Of a stretch of 64,000 nucleotides of DNA, positions 23,578 to 35,222 are shown piece by piece. Position numbers and translations under genes: made by a program. Under the pieces are notes generated by a model, which saw only the letters and a list, made by a program, of their open reading frames with translations, was not told the origin of the DNA and did not search any database. Every line of letters starts with the position of its first letter. Positions within the stretch are counted from its first letter, which is position 1. The DNA is from Phanerodontia chrysosporium (lineage: Eukaryota; Basidiomycota; Agaricomycetes; Polyporales; Phanerochaetaceae): positions 1,426,001-1,490,000 of the forward strand of contig MJGA01000006.1 in assembly GCA_001910725.1 (NCBI GenBank), given 5' to 3'.

Positions 23578-24634
23578 CTGGAGTACATCTCAGTGCTATG
23601 TACCAATGCAGAGGTGCGAGACTCACCAAGTACCGCACCGGTTGTGCACGCGCATCGTCTTGCACAGGTGGTCCCTCGTCTGCGATGTCGATGTCCTTCG
23701 TCTCGGCGGTCAATTCAGGGCGTGAGACTTCTGTGCTGATGTCTTGTGTACAGTGGGTTCAGAATTATCCAGCTGTATCTTGCCCGACAGCGGGGCCTTG
23801 GGCGCCGGTGCAGACTCCTATACAGGGAGGGAGGGATGAAAAAGACATAGTGATGGTCGAAGCAGAAGGAATGAAAGCGCGGAGTGTACGCGCAAGCAGC
23901 TTAAGTGACGCCCGGGAAGCTTTACAAGCCCCGCGTCATGGAGAGCAGCAACACATGCGCGGTTTCAACACGGGGCTCAGACTCAGTACCATGTCCCCAT
24001 ATAGTCGTCATGGAAAAGTCCCACTTAGGTCGGCCATTGGTCTTTCTATGCTAGCAAACTGTCAGCTGCTAGGTTCTGGTCCCGATGATTGTCTTGCGGC
24101 ATCTTGCTCACACCCATGATATTCTGCAATTTAGTGAGGTATATATTATGCATCCGCAAGAGGTCCGAGAATATCTCGAAGCTTGCGAGGGAGAGCGAGA
24201 CGCTGCGGTATCTACTGATCTCGCGCGGTATCTATTGCCGAACCGCGAGACGGGCGCTTTTCTCACCTTGTCCGCGAGCTACCGCGGCACATTTCTCTGA
24301 CTATTTTGCTGAGGCTGACACGTACCCTTGATGCTAGCAGGTTCGTCTCTCATCAGCATACATCGTGGTCACAGGACCCTCGAAATGATGATACTGTCTG
24401 TTCCACGACGGTTCCGGACAGTATTATTGTGGGAACGAGGGGTAGCGCTACGAGTCAGTGCTGAATGGCTTCTGGTGACTCCGTCATCCGTGGCGCTCGC
24501 CGTCGGTTCCTCCCGTATAAATCATGTGCCTTTTCTTCAGTCTCGTCTGTTGCTTCAGACCATCCACAGGCAGGTAAGCGTTTTGCTTCGTTTGGATTTC
24601 CTCGAGCTGACATGTGACTCGAAGATACTGCTTC
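23578..24634. other. Intergenic, about 1 kb
   Basis: May hold unrecognised N-terminal exons of the agmatinase gene (minus strand, 23640-23800), where reading frames look coding-like but do not join cleanly. The right part is the promoter of the next F-box gene. No other gene supported. Confidence 0.4.
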
Positions 24635-26008
24635 ATGCACTTCACAGAACTACTGGCGCGGCTCGAGGGGTGTGGCGTGGAACTCACATGCGACGGTGAA
24701 TGGGCGACAAAAGCACGACACCTCCCAGACGAGCTTGAGTTCGAGATACTGGACCACCTCACATCGGACAGACGCACTCTCAAGACCTGCGCTCGCGTGT
24801 GTCGCAGATGGCGCGCATACAGTAGCCCAGTCCTTTACGAAAGACTCTCCTGGCCGCCTTGCCCGTACGCCTGGAAAGACGCTTTCTCGCCACATATCCC
24901 CAACACCAGGCGTTGCCGTTGCTACCACGTGATGCCAGTTCATAGGCTCTACGAGGATCTCTCGCGGTCGTCGTACATGTGCAGGGCGGTCCAGGAGCTT
25001 CGCATCACCGGTCACTGCGGCTCATTCAACAATGTACGCGCGATAGTCAAACTCTTGCCGTATCTATCCTCTCTCGAGCTGTACGATATCGGCGGTACCG
25101 TCGTTGACGATCCAGTACTTGAGCCAGCGAAACAAAGCGTTGAAGCGCTCCGTTTAGTCGGGGAGCATTCCAGTTCGGAAGTCGCACTCAACGCCCTATG
25201 CCTCTTCGCTGGTGTCAGCCGGCTCCTCCTTGATAGTTTCGACCTGGTGTTTGATCCCGACCCCCTGAATGGGCGTCATATCAAACAATCACCACGTCGC
25301 GTACGCGCACTCGTTGTCGAATTTGACGAAGACGGTTTTGGATCATGGGAGTTGGAAGAGGAACGCAATGCACGTGAACGGCCACTCTACTCGTACCTTG
25401 ATCCGCTCGCTCTACACGAACTGACGCTGTGCAACCCATTTGGGCCACGCATGGCGCGGATCGCAGGGTCGTGGCCCAATCTGTTCTCCTTCGCATACCT
25501 GTTGGGCGAAGATAGACCAAGTCTCGCTCCACAAGCCGTGCACACACTGCGGAGCCTCACGCTAGGCATCCGCATGACGATACTCAGCGACTTCGAATCT
25601 GGCCGCAGCATCGAAGAATGGGTTGCCGACGGCTGGGCGCGGATGCTCCGTGATCTGGCATATATTCCAGTTGGGAACATCGACGAGGTCGCCGTAATTT
25701 TTTTGCCTGCGACTGGCGACTCGACAGAACACGACCCTGCGAACGCATTCGATGCGGCCCTGCGACACAGGGATTGGGGCTCTCTGGAGCGGATCCTGGC
25801 GCAGAAGTTCCCGCGATTGAAGAGTTTTCGCATGCAAACGGGATCCCGCGGAGTCGGCTGGCCGCCTGATAGGCATTTCCTCGAGCGTTGCAGCCAGGTC
25901 TTGGGGAACGTCGCTGAAACTATGTTGTCGTCGAGGCTCTCCCCAATCCTCGAGATTGGGACAATTTCTGACCGGTATTATAGCGCATGGAGATTTTCAC
26001 ACATGTAA
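24635..26008 (+). CDS. F-box protein
   Basis: Single-exon F-box protein of 457 residues, predicted SCF ubiquitin-ligase adaptor. I chose the ATG at 24635 (MHFTELLARLEGCGVELT). The F-box is at residues about 35-80: HLPDELEFEILDHLTSD, TLKTCARVCRRWRAYSS and PVLYERLSW, a close fit to the F-box core. The remainder resembles the degenerate LRR tails of basidiomycete F-box families (VKLLPYLSSLELYDIGG, LTLCNPFGPRMARIAG). It differs in sequence from the F-box protein at 6.1 kb, which has an N-terminal coiled region, so the two are not a recent duplicate pair. Uninterrupted. Confidence 0.85.
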   Translation: MHFTELLARLEGCGVELTCDGEWATKARHLPDELEFEILDHLTSDRRTLKTCARVCRRWRAYSSPVLYERLSWPPCPYAWKDAFSPHIPNTRRCRCYHVMPVHRLYEDLSRSSYMCRAVQELRITGHCGSFNNVRAIVKLLPYLSSLELYDIGGTVVDDPVLEPAKQSVEALRLVGEHSSSEVALNALCLFAGVSRLLLDSFDLVFDPDPLNGRHIKQSPRRVRALVVEFDEDGFGSWELEEERNARERPLYSYLDPLALHELTLCNPFGPRMARIAGSWPNLFSFAYLLGEDRPSLAPQAVHTLRSLTLGIRMTILSDFESGRSIEEWVADGWARMLRDLAYIPVGNIDEVAVIFLPATGDSTEHDPANAFDAALRHRDWGSLERILAQKFPRLKSFRMQTGSRGVGWPPDRHFLERCSQVLGNVAETMLSSRLSPILEIGTISDRYYSAWRFSHM

Positions 26009-26183
26009 TAGTAGTGACATACCTCACGAGATTACGTACACAGGCAAGGCTCTATAGAGGGTGTACTGGTGGTATCGAGAGGGACTCAGTGACTACCATA
26101 TACTTGTAGGTCCCTCTCATCAGCGTTACCGTCCTCATCCTTCGCCCGCCCTGAAGCACGCGCGCTCTGCACCATTGAGTCTA

Positions 26184-27074
26184 TCACAGGACAGAGGTGA
26201 TGTCTTCTTGTTCCTGTCCCACGTCTAAATCGGGCTTGCGCTCGCAGAGGCTAGATGTATGCCCGCCCACTGTCTCGAGATCCAGTGAGCCACAGGCATC
26301 GCTGAGCTGCTCTGCATCGTCCTCTCTGCCGTCCTCACCGTCCTCGTATTCCCGCTGCGGACCCGACGAGCCGCCTTCCTCCTCGAAACCCTTCGCATCC
26401 GGGTCGTCCGCCGACACGGGGGACTTCTGACTCGTTCCGAACGTGTATTTGTGTCCGCCGGCGTGCATCTCCTCGAACGCATACATGTACCTCTCTGTAT
26501 GCGCGCTCCTCTGCATGGCCTCCTCTCCGTGCATGTATGTGACGCAGCATACGCGGCCGCCATCATGGTCGAGAAGCAGCGCTGGATCGTGGCAGTCGAG
26601 GCAAAACGAGATAACGCCCCATTTGATGGCACTGACGACCGGAAGCCCGTACAGGGTCTCGTTGGTCTTGAACGCTTCGAAGGCGATCCACGTGCTGTAC
26701 TTCCTGGAGTCGTCGACGCATCTGACATTTGCGAGGGTGTACGGTACGTCGGGGAGTAGAACGCCGTGTACCCAGGCGACCTCGAGGTCAATCGATGCCG
26801 AAGGGTTGCTGAAACGGACTATGATGGGCGACCCCTCGCGCCCAGGATGGTTCGCGCTCTCCAATGTGACACAGAGCGGCCCAACAGTAGTCACAATGTG
26901 GCCGTAGCCTCCCAGGTTGTTCGAAGGCATTTGTCCAGGGTCATCGCAGTCGACCAATTGATCTGCGAGGAACGTGAGCATCTCGTAGTCATGGGAAAAT
27001 GTGTGCTTCCGTGTGTGGCGGCGCACGAACGCATCAATAGACATAAATGGGTCGAAGCGGCCGGTCGGTTGCAT
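26184..27074 (-). CDS. Hypothetical protein with acidic C-terminal tail
   Basis: Open frame of 296 codons from ATG at 27074 (MQPTGRFDPFMSIDAFVRRH). I do not recognise it. The first 200 residues look globular, with SHDYEMLTFLADQLVDCDD, a hydrophobic segment VGPLCVTLESAN, and several cysteines and histidines including CLDCHDPALLLDHDG. The last 80 residues are acidic and low-complexity (FEEEGGSSGPQREYEDGEDG). An upstream in-frame-like segment at about 27075-27160 encodes a helical stretch (AWTELLKHFLPDALTSIVL) in a different frame, so the true start may be earlier with an intron or an indel between. No signal peptide or membrane helix. Neighbours give no functional clue. Confidence 0.5.
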   Translation of the reverse strand: MQPTGRFDPFMSIDAFVRRHTRKHTFSHDYEMLTFLADQLVDCDDPGQMPSNNLGGYGHIVTTVGPLCVTLESANHPGREGSPIIVRFSNPSASIDLEVAWVHGVLLPDVPYTLANVRCVDDSRKYSTWIAFEAFKTNETLYGLPVVSAIKWGVISFCLDCHDPALLLDHDGGRVCCVTYMHGEEAMQRSAHTERYMYAFEEMHAGGHKYTFGTSQKSPVSADDPDAKGFEEEGGSSGPQREYEDGEDGREDDAEQLSDACGSLDLETVGGHTSSLCERKPDLDVGQEQEDITSVL

Positions 27075-27828
27075 TCCTGAGGACGATGGAGGTTAGAGCA
27101 TCCGGGAGGAAATGTTTCAGAAGCTCTGTCCATGCTTGCTCTGGTGTCACTTCTGGGCGATACACCGGAAGGGATTTGCAAAGTTTGTGGGTGCAATACC
27201 CCACTACCATGGCACATCGCGTGCGGGAACGACATCCGCCCCAATGTAGGAGTGCTTGGCTCTAACGCTCCAACTGAGATCGCGAGAGCTGTGAAGGCGA
27301 CAGTGTGGAGGATGTTTTTCAAGTTTTGCAGTCACGGTTCTAGACGCGAGAGCGGCTCCACGGAGAACCAGGAATGTGCGTCTGCAGGGCTGAAAAAATC
27401 TCAAGTCAGATGCGGAGACCCGAAAAATCCATCAGACTCACGTCTTGTATTGTTAAACTGGCCGCCGTTTGTATACATGACCGGCGCCGAGCGCAGCTAT
27501 TAACGCGGCGTTGGTAAGAAGTTCATCAACGAAACTGATTATATTTATGGCGAACATACCTTCATGTTCATATTGTCGTGGACGACATATCCTACGGGTG
27601 GCCTACCAGGCCAGCCCGAGGTAATTCGAGCGGAGACAGGAGCGTAGAGCGGGTATAGCGAGTGGCGGGATGTCTTAATCCGTTGCTTAGAAACCAGCCT
27701 AGGGGAAACCCAGTCCGGTGCTCGACCCCGCAAAACGCTCATGGGGTGGGTCGCTCCGCTGATAGAAGTGTGCCCAGTGCTCGGTGTCCGAACGAAAATC
27801 GGCATTCCACCAAAGTTGTGCCATAATG
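27075..27828. other. Intergenic spacer
   Basis: About 750 bases. Apart from the possible upstream exon near 27075-27160 (minus strand) no gene is supported. Confidence 0.4.
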
Positions 27829-28462
27829 TCACGGTCCCCGCCCTCCGCTGCTTGTCGGTCCTCCCATCGTCTCCCGTAGGGAAATAGCGCGGACGTATCC
27901 TAGGATGGCTATGAGTGACCATATAGCGCCATTAGTACCCTGTCAAGACGTTATTATCAATGAGTAGCAGAGAATAGACATCTGCTGCAACGTACCTGGT
28001 AGTATAGCGCAGCCAAGAATGCTTGAAACACGAGCGCCACAATCCGAACAGCGAAGCTGCGATACAGTGCAGTGCGTTTGAGCACGGGAGCCGGGTACTC
28101 CAATGCAATGATGGTGAGCGCCAGGACCAGGGATAGAGCTTGGAGCACGGGGGCCTTGACAACGACGCGGATGAATCCATAGACATTGTCGGCTGGCCTA
28201 GAGAAAGAGAGTCAGCTGACGGAACGCGCGCATCGCATGCCAGACATACTGGAGACCGCCAGGTGCTCGCAAGGTACCACCAACGAAATCCCAGAAGAAC
28301 TTTCGGTACAGGAAACCCCAGAACGCTGCCCATGCAGTATCTGTAGTACACCAGAACTACTGAGTCATGATTGAGCCTCTCGAAGAGACACGTACGGGAC
28401 TTACATGCCGAAGCTGTGAGCGAAACGTAGCGAGACCAGTCGTGCCAGACGAGGTTGCCCAT
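27829..28462 (-). CDS. Four-helix membrane protein (MGNL.WH family), copy 1
   Basis: Small membrane protein of a family common in Agaricomycetes (I recall it as DUF7727; the number is from memory). Four exons on the minus strand. Exon 1 encodes MGNLVWHDWSRYVSLTASA, exon 2 begins YTAWAAFWGFLYRKFFWDF and ends LRAPGGLQ, exon 3 has the long hydrophobic helices VLQALSLVLALTIIALEYP and IVALVFQAFLAALYYQ, exon 4 is GTNGAIWSLIAILGYVRAIS and a glycine-rich end. The stop is at 27829-27831. The exon boundaries match copy 2 at 35.2 kb one for one. The start codon faces the plus-strand membrane gene at 29020 across 557 bp. Function unknown. This copy shows no frame break. Confidence 0.8.
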
Positions 28463-29019
28463 GACCGACGATGTCAGGAATGGAGGATGTTGGTTCTAGG
28501 GAGATCCACGAGGGTGCATCAAACCTCCAATGAACGACCCTGGGGTGCCCGTTGCACTCACGTTGCCTGCATGACCCGAGCGCCAGGAGTAGCATACCGA
28601 TATAGCATGCTCAGCTTGGAAGATGTAATAGAACGCGCAGTTGTGATAGTACGCGCAGTTGTAAGGCCTGAAAAGCCCGCGGCCGTGCACAGCCTGTCAT
28701 GGTGCGCAGTGCGACTAAAATGGCGAGGAAGCTCGTGAGCGGACTCGTCTGCGTGCGAGACAAAGACAACTACGGCGTAGAGTCTACGCGTCCTCCAGGA
28801 AGTCGACCTGGGATTGCCTGCTGGCCCCTCCCGGACGGGCGTGTGCTGTAAGTAGGCCTGGACCGACGCATCACGCATCAACGTCAACCCTGAGGATAAG
28901 TTAAAGCTTAGAGAGAGTGCCGACCGCGCCGTTCCATGAAATGCAGATGAGTGCTGCATCGGTGAGCTAGGGGGCCATGGCTGTAGCTTGGTCACGAACT
29001 TGACGACGCCTGCTAGAGC
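28463..29019. promoter_or_regulatory. Divergent intergenic region of membrane gene pair, copy 1
   Basis: 557 bases between the divergent starts at 28462 and 29020. The equivalent interval in copy 2 is 581 bases. Equal spacing in both copies suggests a retained shared regulatory region, though I did not see long sequence identity between them. Confidence 0.45.
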
Positions 29020-30499
29020 ATGCACAACCCCTTGGTGATCGTCCGCTTTGCGCTGTTCTGTGAGTCGCTCGTGACCGGCGCTTACGACCTGGCCTTGGCG
29101 CTCGCCGCTGACGCTTTCGGGCAGCCATCTTGGTTTGCTTGAACATCCTCGCCCTCGGCTTCGCGGGATGGCAACTCGCAGCTACCAGAAATGCTGGCTT
29201 ACATGGTAGACCACTTCTGTTTAACTTATGACGACAAGAGATTCTTACCTCTATCTAGTCTCTGGATCGCCGATCTTCGCGATTTTCAACGCTTGCGTAG
29301 TCCTGCTGTTTATTGCTCTGTGAGCTCCGACTAGCAGTTCATCCACCCGAGAACCTCTCCGCTTACTATGCAGGTGACAGGGCTAGTGCTGAGCTCGTGT
29401 CTCCAAATGCCAAGTCAGGGCAGATCAACTTCGAGTGCGGGTGGACCTGCCTGATGAGTGCATTGCAGCTCTGTTAGTTTCTCCCTTCATATTGCTCAGC
29501 CACGCACTGACATTGAGGTACAGCTTGCGCCATAGACGTGATTGTCAACGGTCCTCCGGTATACTGCCGTGCAGAAGGTCAGTACAGGAAGCCTTCGCCG
29601 CTAGGCAAACCGTAGACTTATTCACATGTCGTCAGAATACAAAGCGATTTGCGCCTCGTCAACCGTTCTTTCCGCCATCACCTGGACGTCCTCTATCTTG
29701 AGTAATTTATCTCATTTGGCGACCCTCTACCTCTACTGATCCGCTTTACAGTGTCCATCTACTTCCTTACACTTTTCTACCTTGCGCTTGCGCATTCCTC
29801 CGTCTATGGCGCGATATGGCACACTACGATATACCACGCACCTTGGTTTATTGACCCAGTTGTTAGGATGACAGCTGCAAATAGACTGCCCAAGATGTCC
29901 TACGAGCCAGAGCTAGGAGGCGTTCTCCGCGGCCAAGCCTTGGAAAGCACTGTAGTCCAGCAGTCACCAACCGAAGTGCCAACTACACCACCTCCTGCGC
30001 CTTCTTCTCAAGATCCACGGCTCCCGCGATCTTCCTTGGCCTCTTCTCGGCCACGCTCTGCGCGCTCTAGGGTGCAAAGTGTCGAGAACGCGCGTCCTCG
30101 GTCCGAGCCCACTCCAGCACGGAGCGTCGAAAGTCTGCGCAACCGCTCAGCACCCTCCCCAGCACGGAGCGTCGAGAGCTTGCGTCCGGTATGGGCAAAA
30201 CGCATGCCTGCGCGCCGCGCCGTCGACGTCCGTTCCCACAACGGCCTGTCGAGGAGTCGTACTGGAGTGGACCAACCGCGCCGCCCTCACCTGTGCTCGG
30301 GGCAGGTCCTTCGTCCAGCCTTCCCGACCTATCACAGTTCGTTCTGGTCAATGAACACTTGCCAGACCCCTTAGCCATACAGGAAGACACGTTCGACCGT
30401 TCCCGTGCGTCCTACGACGAATTTCCGGATGCGGTCCCGGATGAGGACAAGCCGATTGAGCAGCCTGGCACGTCTGCATGGGTACAGGCGCGCCGCTGA
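29020..30499 (+). CDS. Multipass membrane protein with Ser/Arg/Pro tail, copy 1
   Basis: Predicted polytopic membrane protein, function unknown. Small exons in order: MHNPLVIVRFALF (29020), LVCLNILALGFAGWQLAATR, SGSPIFAIFNACVVLLFIAL, then a loop QINFECGWTCLMSALQL and CAIDVIVNGPPVYCRAEG, further exons AICASSTVLSAITWTSSIL and SIYFLTLFYLALAHSSVYGA with IWHTTIYHAPWFIDPVV. Each of these has a counterpart in the same order in copy 2 (36444-37756). The cytosolic-looking tail is rich in Ser, Pro and Arg and contains three tandem 15-residue units of the form SVESLRxRSxPxPAR at about 30.08-30.21 kb. A frame change near 30205-30235 (one base lost) is needed to reach the conserved end SYWSGPTAPPSP...DKPIEQPG, stop at 30497-30499. 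The paired cysteine and FECGW motifs probably face one side of the membrane. Confidence 0.7.
30070..30213 (+). repeat. Three tandem 15-codon repeats in the membrane-protein tail
   Basis: The coding sequence repeats with a 45-bp period; two units share CCAGCACGGAGCGTCGA (starting near 30113 and 30158) and the first is more diverged. The translated unit is roughly SVESLRxRSxPxPAR. Confidence 0.7.
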
Positions 30500-32052
30500 G
30501 GCGGTTCCTATGCATCGCTCTGCAGCGTTCCTCAACACAGTTTGACGAAGCCTCGCTACCAGCTATATTGTATCGGTATGGCTCTTGTGATACGTTCGTT
30601 GTATGGATCATTTCTACACCAATAATTGCAGCCTTGAGAAAGTTGGCAAGCTACAGTCACTCACATGTCCTGACCTAGCTCTTGGTTCATGCCGTGATAT
30701 GTATCATACATGAAGAGCATCGCATCGATCGGCAAAGCTCACATCATTGGCTGCAAGGGGACTCGTCCTGACGGCATCCGCATGGTGCGTCCGAATTGGC
30801 ATACTTCAGGGCAGGAGGTCATTGATTGTTGCATATGTCTGTCTAGACTGTCGAGCGTCATAAACGCGCGGAAAGGTGATTTCATTGCGGAGGTGTCAAG
30901 TGTGGGGCGACGGAATACTCTGTCCAAGGACCTTTCTAATTTTCTGGCCATTCTCCGACACGCATCCCCTCTTTGTCTGGCTTGCGTGTGTTCGGCCATA
31001 CTTGACATAAGACTGGCTAGAAGGCGCAAAGGCGATCATTGTTTACGGAGTCCACAGGGCTCGCCGCTGTCTCGAGGTCATCCCGGAGCTCGGACGATGC
31101 ACGGCGCATGTAAGCTCTTGGCATAGGGCGCTAATGTGAACCCGCCACCGGGCGTACCCCGAGGGCTACGTTCACGCCATTCCTCTTGGTATTGCACTCG
31201 TCGGGATTGCACCACATTGAGGGGCGAGTCTGCGCGGGCGGGCGGCTGTGCAGTGTCCGAGCTCGTTTACACATTGATCCGTGCCACGTCACCTTGTCGC
31301 CACCCGCCTCGATGCCGCCCGACAGGAGCTCAAGGTGGGTTCTTACCTGATCAAACTCTCAGATCTCATGCATCATGCCTCACAGGGGTCTCATTGCGCG
31401 CATGCATCAGAGGCAGCCTGAACTTCACGCCTTCTGCGAAACCTGGCACTGCATGGAGCCCAGTGTAACCGTGGAAAATAACCCTTACTTGGTTCTAGCT
31501 TACTGAAGGTTGCTGATACAGCGAGAAAAGCTACCGCAATAAGCAGCCGCCTCTCGGGCGGACCAGGCGGTGACAAAACTGCCGGGATGACGTCCGAACG
31601 GTCGCACGCAGCATCGTGCCGCCGCGCCGCGCACGCCTTCGCATCGCAGCCGGCGTGCTCTCTTATTCAAAGCTGCACGCCACGTCCTACGCTTACGGAG
31701 GCGAGGCGGCGATCCCTGATGCAAGAGATTGGTGCAATGCTCACGAAACAGGTCGCCTCCCGCCGTGAGGGTTCTACCGCCCGACGGATCCCGCCGACCC
31801 ACATTTGTCCTGCCGTCTCCGGCGCTCTCCTGTGTATCATGACTACTCGACGTGAGTACAAGCTGGCGCCTCCCGATGCACGCTTCTCGCGTTGCAGAGC
31901 GTGTTAGCGGACGGCGGGCGTCGCCGTCGTCTTGGCACAAGTATGTCTTTCTCGTGCCCCTGGTATATAAAAGGGTGGGGTGTAGACGATGGACTAAAGC
32001 GTAGAACCTGTCGAAACGCTAACTGATTCGTTGATCCTCCGACTTGCACGAC
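30500..32052. other. Intergenic, 1.55 kb; promoter of GMC gene at right end
   Basis: Several medium open frames on both strands but no recognisable protein or exon chain. A strong TATA box lies close to the downstream GMC gene. Confidence 0.45.
31964..31973 (+). promoter_or_regulatory. TATA box of GMC oxidoreductase gene
   Basis: TATATAAAAG at 31964, 89 bases upstream of the ATG at 32053; the best TATA-box match near any gene in the window, suggesting a strongly inducible promoter. Confidence 0.6.
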
Positions 32053-34925
32053 ATGCCTAACGTTTCCAGGATTGAAAAGGTCTCCAACAAGACTTTCGAC
32101 TACATCATCATTGGTATGTTTTGTGGATCCCTAAACACGTAGCAATCTGACATGTTTTCCTCGTAGGTGGAGGGGTGAGATACCTAGTCTTGAACTCTCA
32201 CAACCTAGCTCAATGGGTAACCGCTGTTAGGGCTGTGGTTTAACGCTCGCCGCCCGCCTGTCCGAAGATCCCAGCAGGACGGTTCTCGTCCTAGAATCCG
32301 GAGGAGCTAATCTCAACGACGCCGAATTATGTAGGTGCCATACCATCTCTCTGGTGCCTTCGCCGCTCAGCTAGTTGTTCAGTACGCTCTGCCTCATACG
32401 GCGCTCTTCATGGAAAGCCGCAGTACGACTGGGGCCACAAGACGGTAGGAAGTCTATATCACTTCCAAATGCATTGTCTCTGATCTCGCCGTCGTTATTG
32501 CAGTCGCCGCAGAAGCACCTCGACGGTCGTTCTGTGGTCTGGGCTCGAGGAAAAGGTTTGGGCGGTTCAACCGGCATTAACTTCCTGTGCTACTCCAAGC
32601 CGCCTGCGCGCGACATCGATGGTGCGTACCGTCGAATTGACTATCACAGAAAATCGACTTATATCCGCTACAGACTGGGAAAAGCTAGGTAACTCGGGTG
32701 GAACTGGGAGCTTCACCAGAAACTGCTGAAGCGGGTCGAAAGGTGGGCCCAGTGCGCTTCTCCAACATCGTGACCTGGCTCAAGCTCTCCGTGTACGCTA
32801 GATGGCAGGCTCCGCCCGAAGATGTGCAGAAGAAAATGAGACTGGATCCCGCGACCTTCAAGTTCGGGACCGACGGTATACCTGCCTCTGATTACATGTT
32901 CGTAAAAGATACAAACGTCTTTCGGCAGGACCATTGGGCATTGGCTTCCCTGCTCTGCTCCAAGATGGAGAGATCGAGTGCGTGGAGGCCTTAGAAAAGG
33001 CAGGAATTCCGCCAGCACCACAGCCTGTGAGTGATCTACTGCAGGAACGGCTCGAAGGTACTGACATTAGCACGGCTAGCACGACGGAAATGTGAGGAAT
33101 ATCTCTTCGTCTGGTATTTTCGACTGACGGACGGCCTCCAGCCGAGTGGATGGTTCTGGGTTCCGAACACTTACGACACGGAAACGCAAACCAGATCCTA
33201 CTCAACGACGGCCTTCTACCTCCCAAACAAGGATCGGAAGAACCTGTTCGTCCTAGCCGACGCGCACGTCCACCGGGTGCTGACCGAGGCCGGTTCCAAC
33301 GGCAATTTCAATGCCGTCGGTGTCGAGTTTGGCCATGGTGGCAGCACGCACCGCGCACACGCCGCAAGAGAGGTTATCGTCAGCGCTGGGTAGGCGTGGT
33401 CCGCGGCTCGTCGTATCGAACACTAACCTATGATTGTGCATGTCAGTGCTCTCAAGTCTCCGCAGATCCTTGAGCTTTCCGGCATTGGTAGGAGAGACAT
33501 ACTGGAGAAGATCGGGGTCCCGGTCAAAGTGGACCTACCCGGAGTCGGTGAAAATGTCCAGGAACATGTTGCGTCCAGCATCTCCTGGGGTACGTGCTTA
33601 TTGTCAAATTTGGTGCCGATTCTGACTATCGCGCCCCGCAGAACTGCGGGACGATTGTCCTTGGCAAACACCAGACTTGCTGCGCGATCCTGAGACGTTT
33701 GCGAAGCACGTAGAGCTCTTGTGCGTGGATATTCTGCTCCCTGTGCTTCTGATCTCGCTGAACTATCTCCAGGAAAGAAGGGAAAGGGTTGTTCACACTG
33801 GGCATCATCCTAATGGCGTTCTTCCCGCTGGAAATGGTTTCAGACAAGGCCGACGAGATCTACAAGCGGGCTAAGGAGGAACTCGCGCGAATCGACCGCA
33901 GCACCGTACCCGCTGGCTTCCTCGAGCAGGTGGAAATCCAGCTCGCGCGTCTCAATCCAAAGACCAGCAGCCCAACATGCGAATTCGTGCTCGTTCCTGG
34001 CTTTTGGTCGGGACCTAGTGAGTACATCCTGCATGTGACCTGCACTTCAACTCATCCTGGTCCAGATCCCCCTGTCCCGGAAAGCGATACATCACGCCGA
34101 TGGCTATACTCAACTGTTCCTTCTCGCGCGGGACGATTGTACGCTGTCCTTGACCAGTCCAACTTTTGATACTGATGCCATTACACGCAGCATGCCAAGT
34201 CAAGCGATCCCGAAGAGGACCCAGAGTTCGATCCGCGTTACTTCGAGCGCAACGTCGGTAAGCTACGTCGTAGTGCGTCGCGCCGGGTCATTGCCTGAAA
34301 TCTCGGTTGCCAGACGTGGAGATGTTCATGGAGACGATCAAGTGGATGCGAAATTTGGCCAAGATCAGTCCCATCAAGGACATGATAGGTTCGAAGGGGT
34401 CTACGTTTCTGTGGAGCAATAGGCTAACAGCGGTGCAGCGAGAGAGATCAATCCTGGTCCCGAGGTGCAGACGGACGAAGAATTGCTCGGTGAGCATAGA
34501 ACTTCTGCGCCTCAACACCCAGCTAACCACCCGGCAGAATGGGCGAAGGCCTGGCTCTTCACTCCTCATCGTAGGTACTATTGCTTTACTTCATGACCAA
34601 GGTGTTGAATATCGGATAGACACCGCATGCTCTCTTTCGATGCTGCCCCGTGAGAAGAACGGTGTTGTCGACTCGCAGCTGAAAGTCTACGGCACAAACA
34701 ACCTCCGGGTCGTCGACATATCCGTGATGCCATTGCATATCTCGAGCCATACCCAATGTAAGCCCCAGTAAAAGTCGTGCGTTTTGCTGTCAACTCATCT
34801 CGCTCCTAGCCACTGCATACTTCATCGCGGAGAAAGGTTGGTCTGGAATATACCCAATCTTGTCGATGTCCCTGACTTTTACTTTTTCAGCTGCAGACAT
34901 TATCAAGGGTTCTGCTCAGGCTTAA
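32053..34925 (+). CDS. GMC family FAD-dependent oxidoreductase, two bases missing
   Basis: Glucose-methanol-choline oxidoreductase (aryl-alcohol oxidase/choline dehydrogenase superfamily). It starts MPNVSRIEKVSNKTFDYIII with no signal peptide, so probably intracellular. About 18 short exons. FAD-binding Rossmann motif GGGGCGLTLAARL, with VLVLESGG; GMC signature 1 VWARGKGLGGSTGINFL; signature 2 VIVSAGALKSPQILELSGIG; C-terminal catalytic region HTACSLSMLPREKNG and NNLRVVDISVMP followed by HTQSTAYFIAEKAADIIKG. All exon joins work except at two places: about 32696-32700 (GGGTGG where GGxTGG is needed before AACTGG) and the G run at 34079-34080 (CCCGGAAAG where CCCGGGAAAG is needed for GKRYITPM). 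Each needs one extra base. With those the protein is about 600 residues, normal for the family. It sits between two copies of a membrane-gene pair. Substrate cannot be assigned. Confidence 0.88.
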
Positions 34926-35222
34926 AAGCTATGCGATGGCACGAATAGGATTTCCACGGAGGAACCCATTGCGATGCGGCTCCTCGTCACTGCAGGACTC
35001 ACTGGTAGAATCCTTCATCTTGGTTCAGCTAGGTACAGGTCACGCGTCTGTGTCTCTGGTATTCCAGCAATCACCAACTTGTATGTCGCGGCCTTCGCTA
35101 CGTTCAGTCAGAGTCCTTAGAGTCCTCCGACTTTCAAACCGCTGATTGTCATACGGCGAACGTAATACGTTAGCGCCCGAAGTTTCTATTTACGGCTTTC
35201 ACGCTCGCCCCGCCCTTGCGCC
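34926..35222. other. Convergent 3' spacer
   Basis: About 300 bases between the GMC stop and the 3' end of membrane gene copy 2. Nothing notable. Confidence 0.4.

Noticed and set aside
22387..24252. 12-bp direct repeat AACCGCGAGACG flanking the broken agmatinase
   Set aside because: In 64 kb many 12-bp matches are expected by chance and nothing else marks an element.
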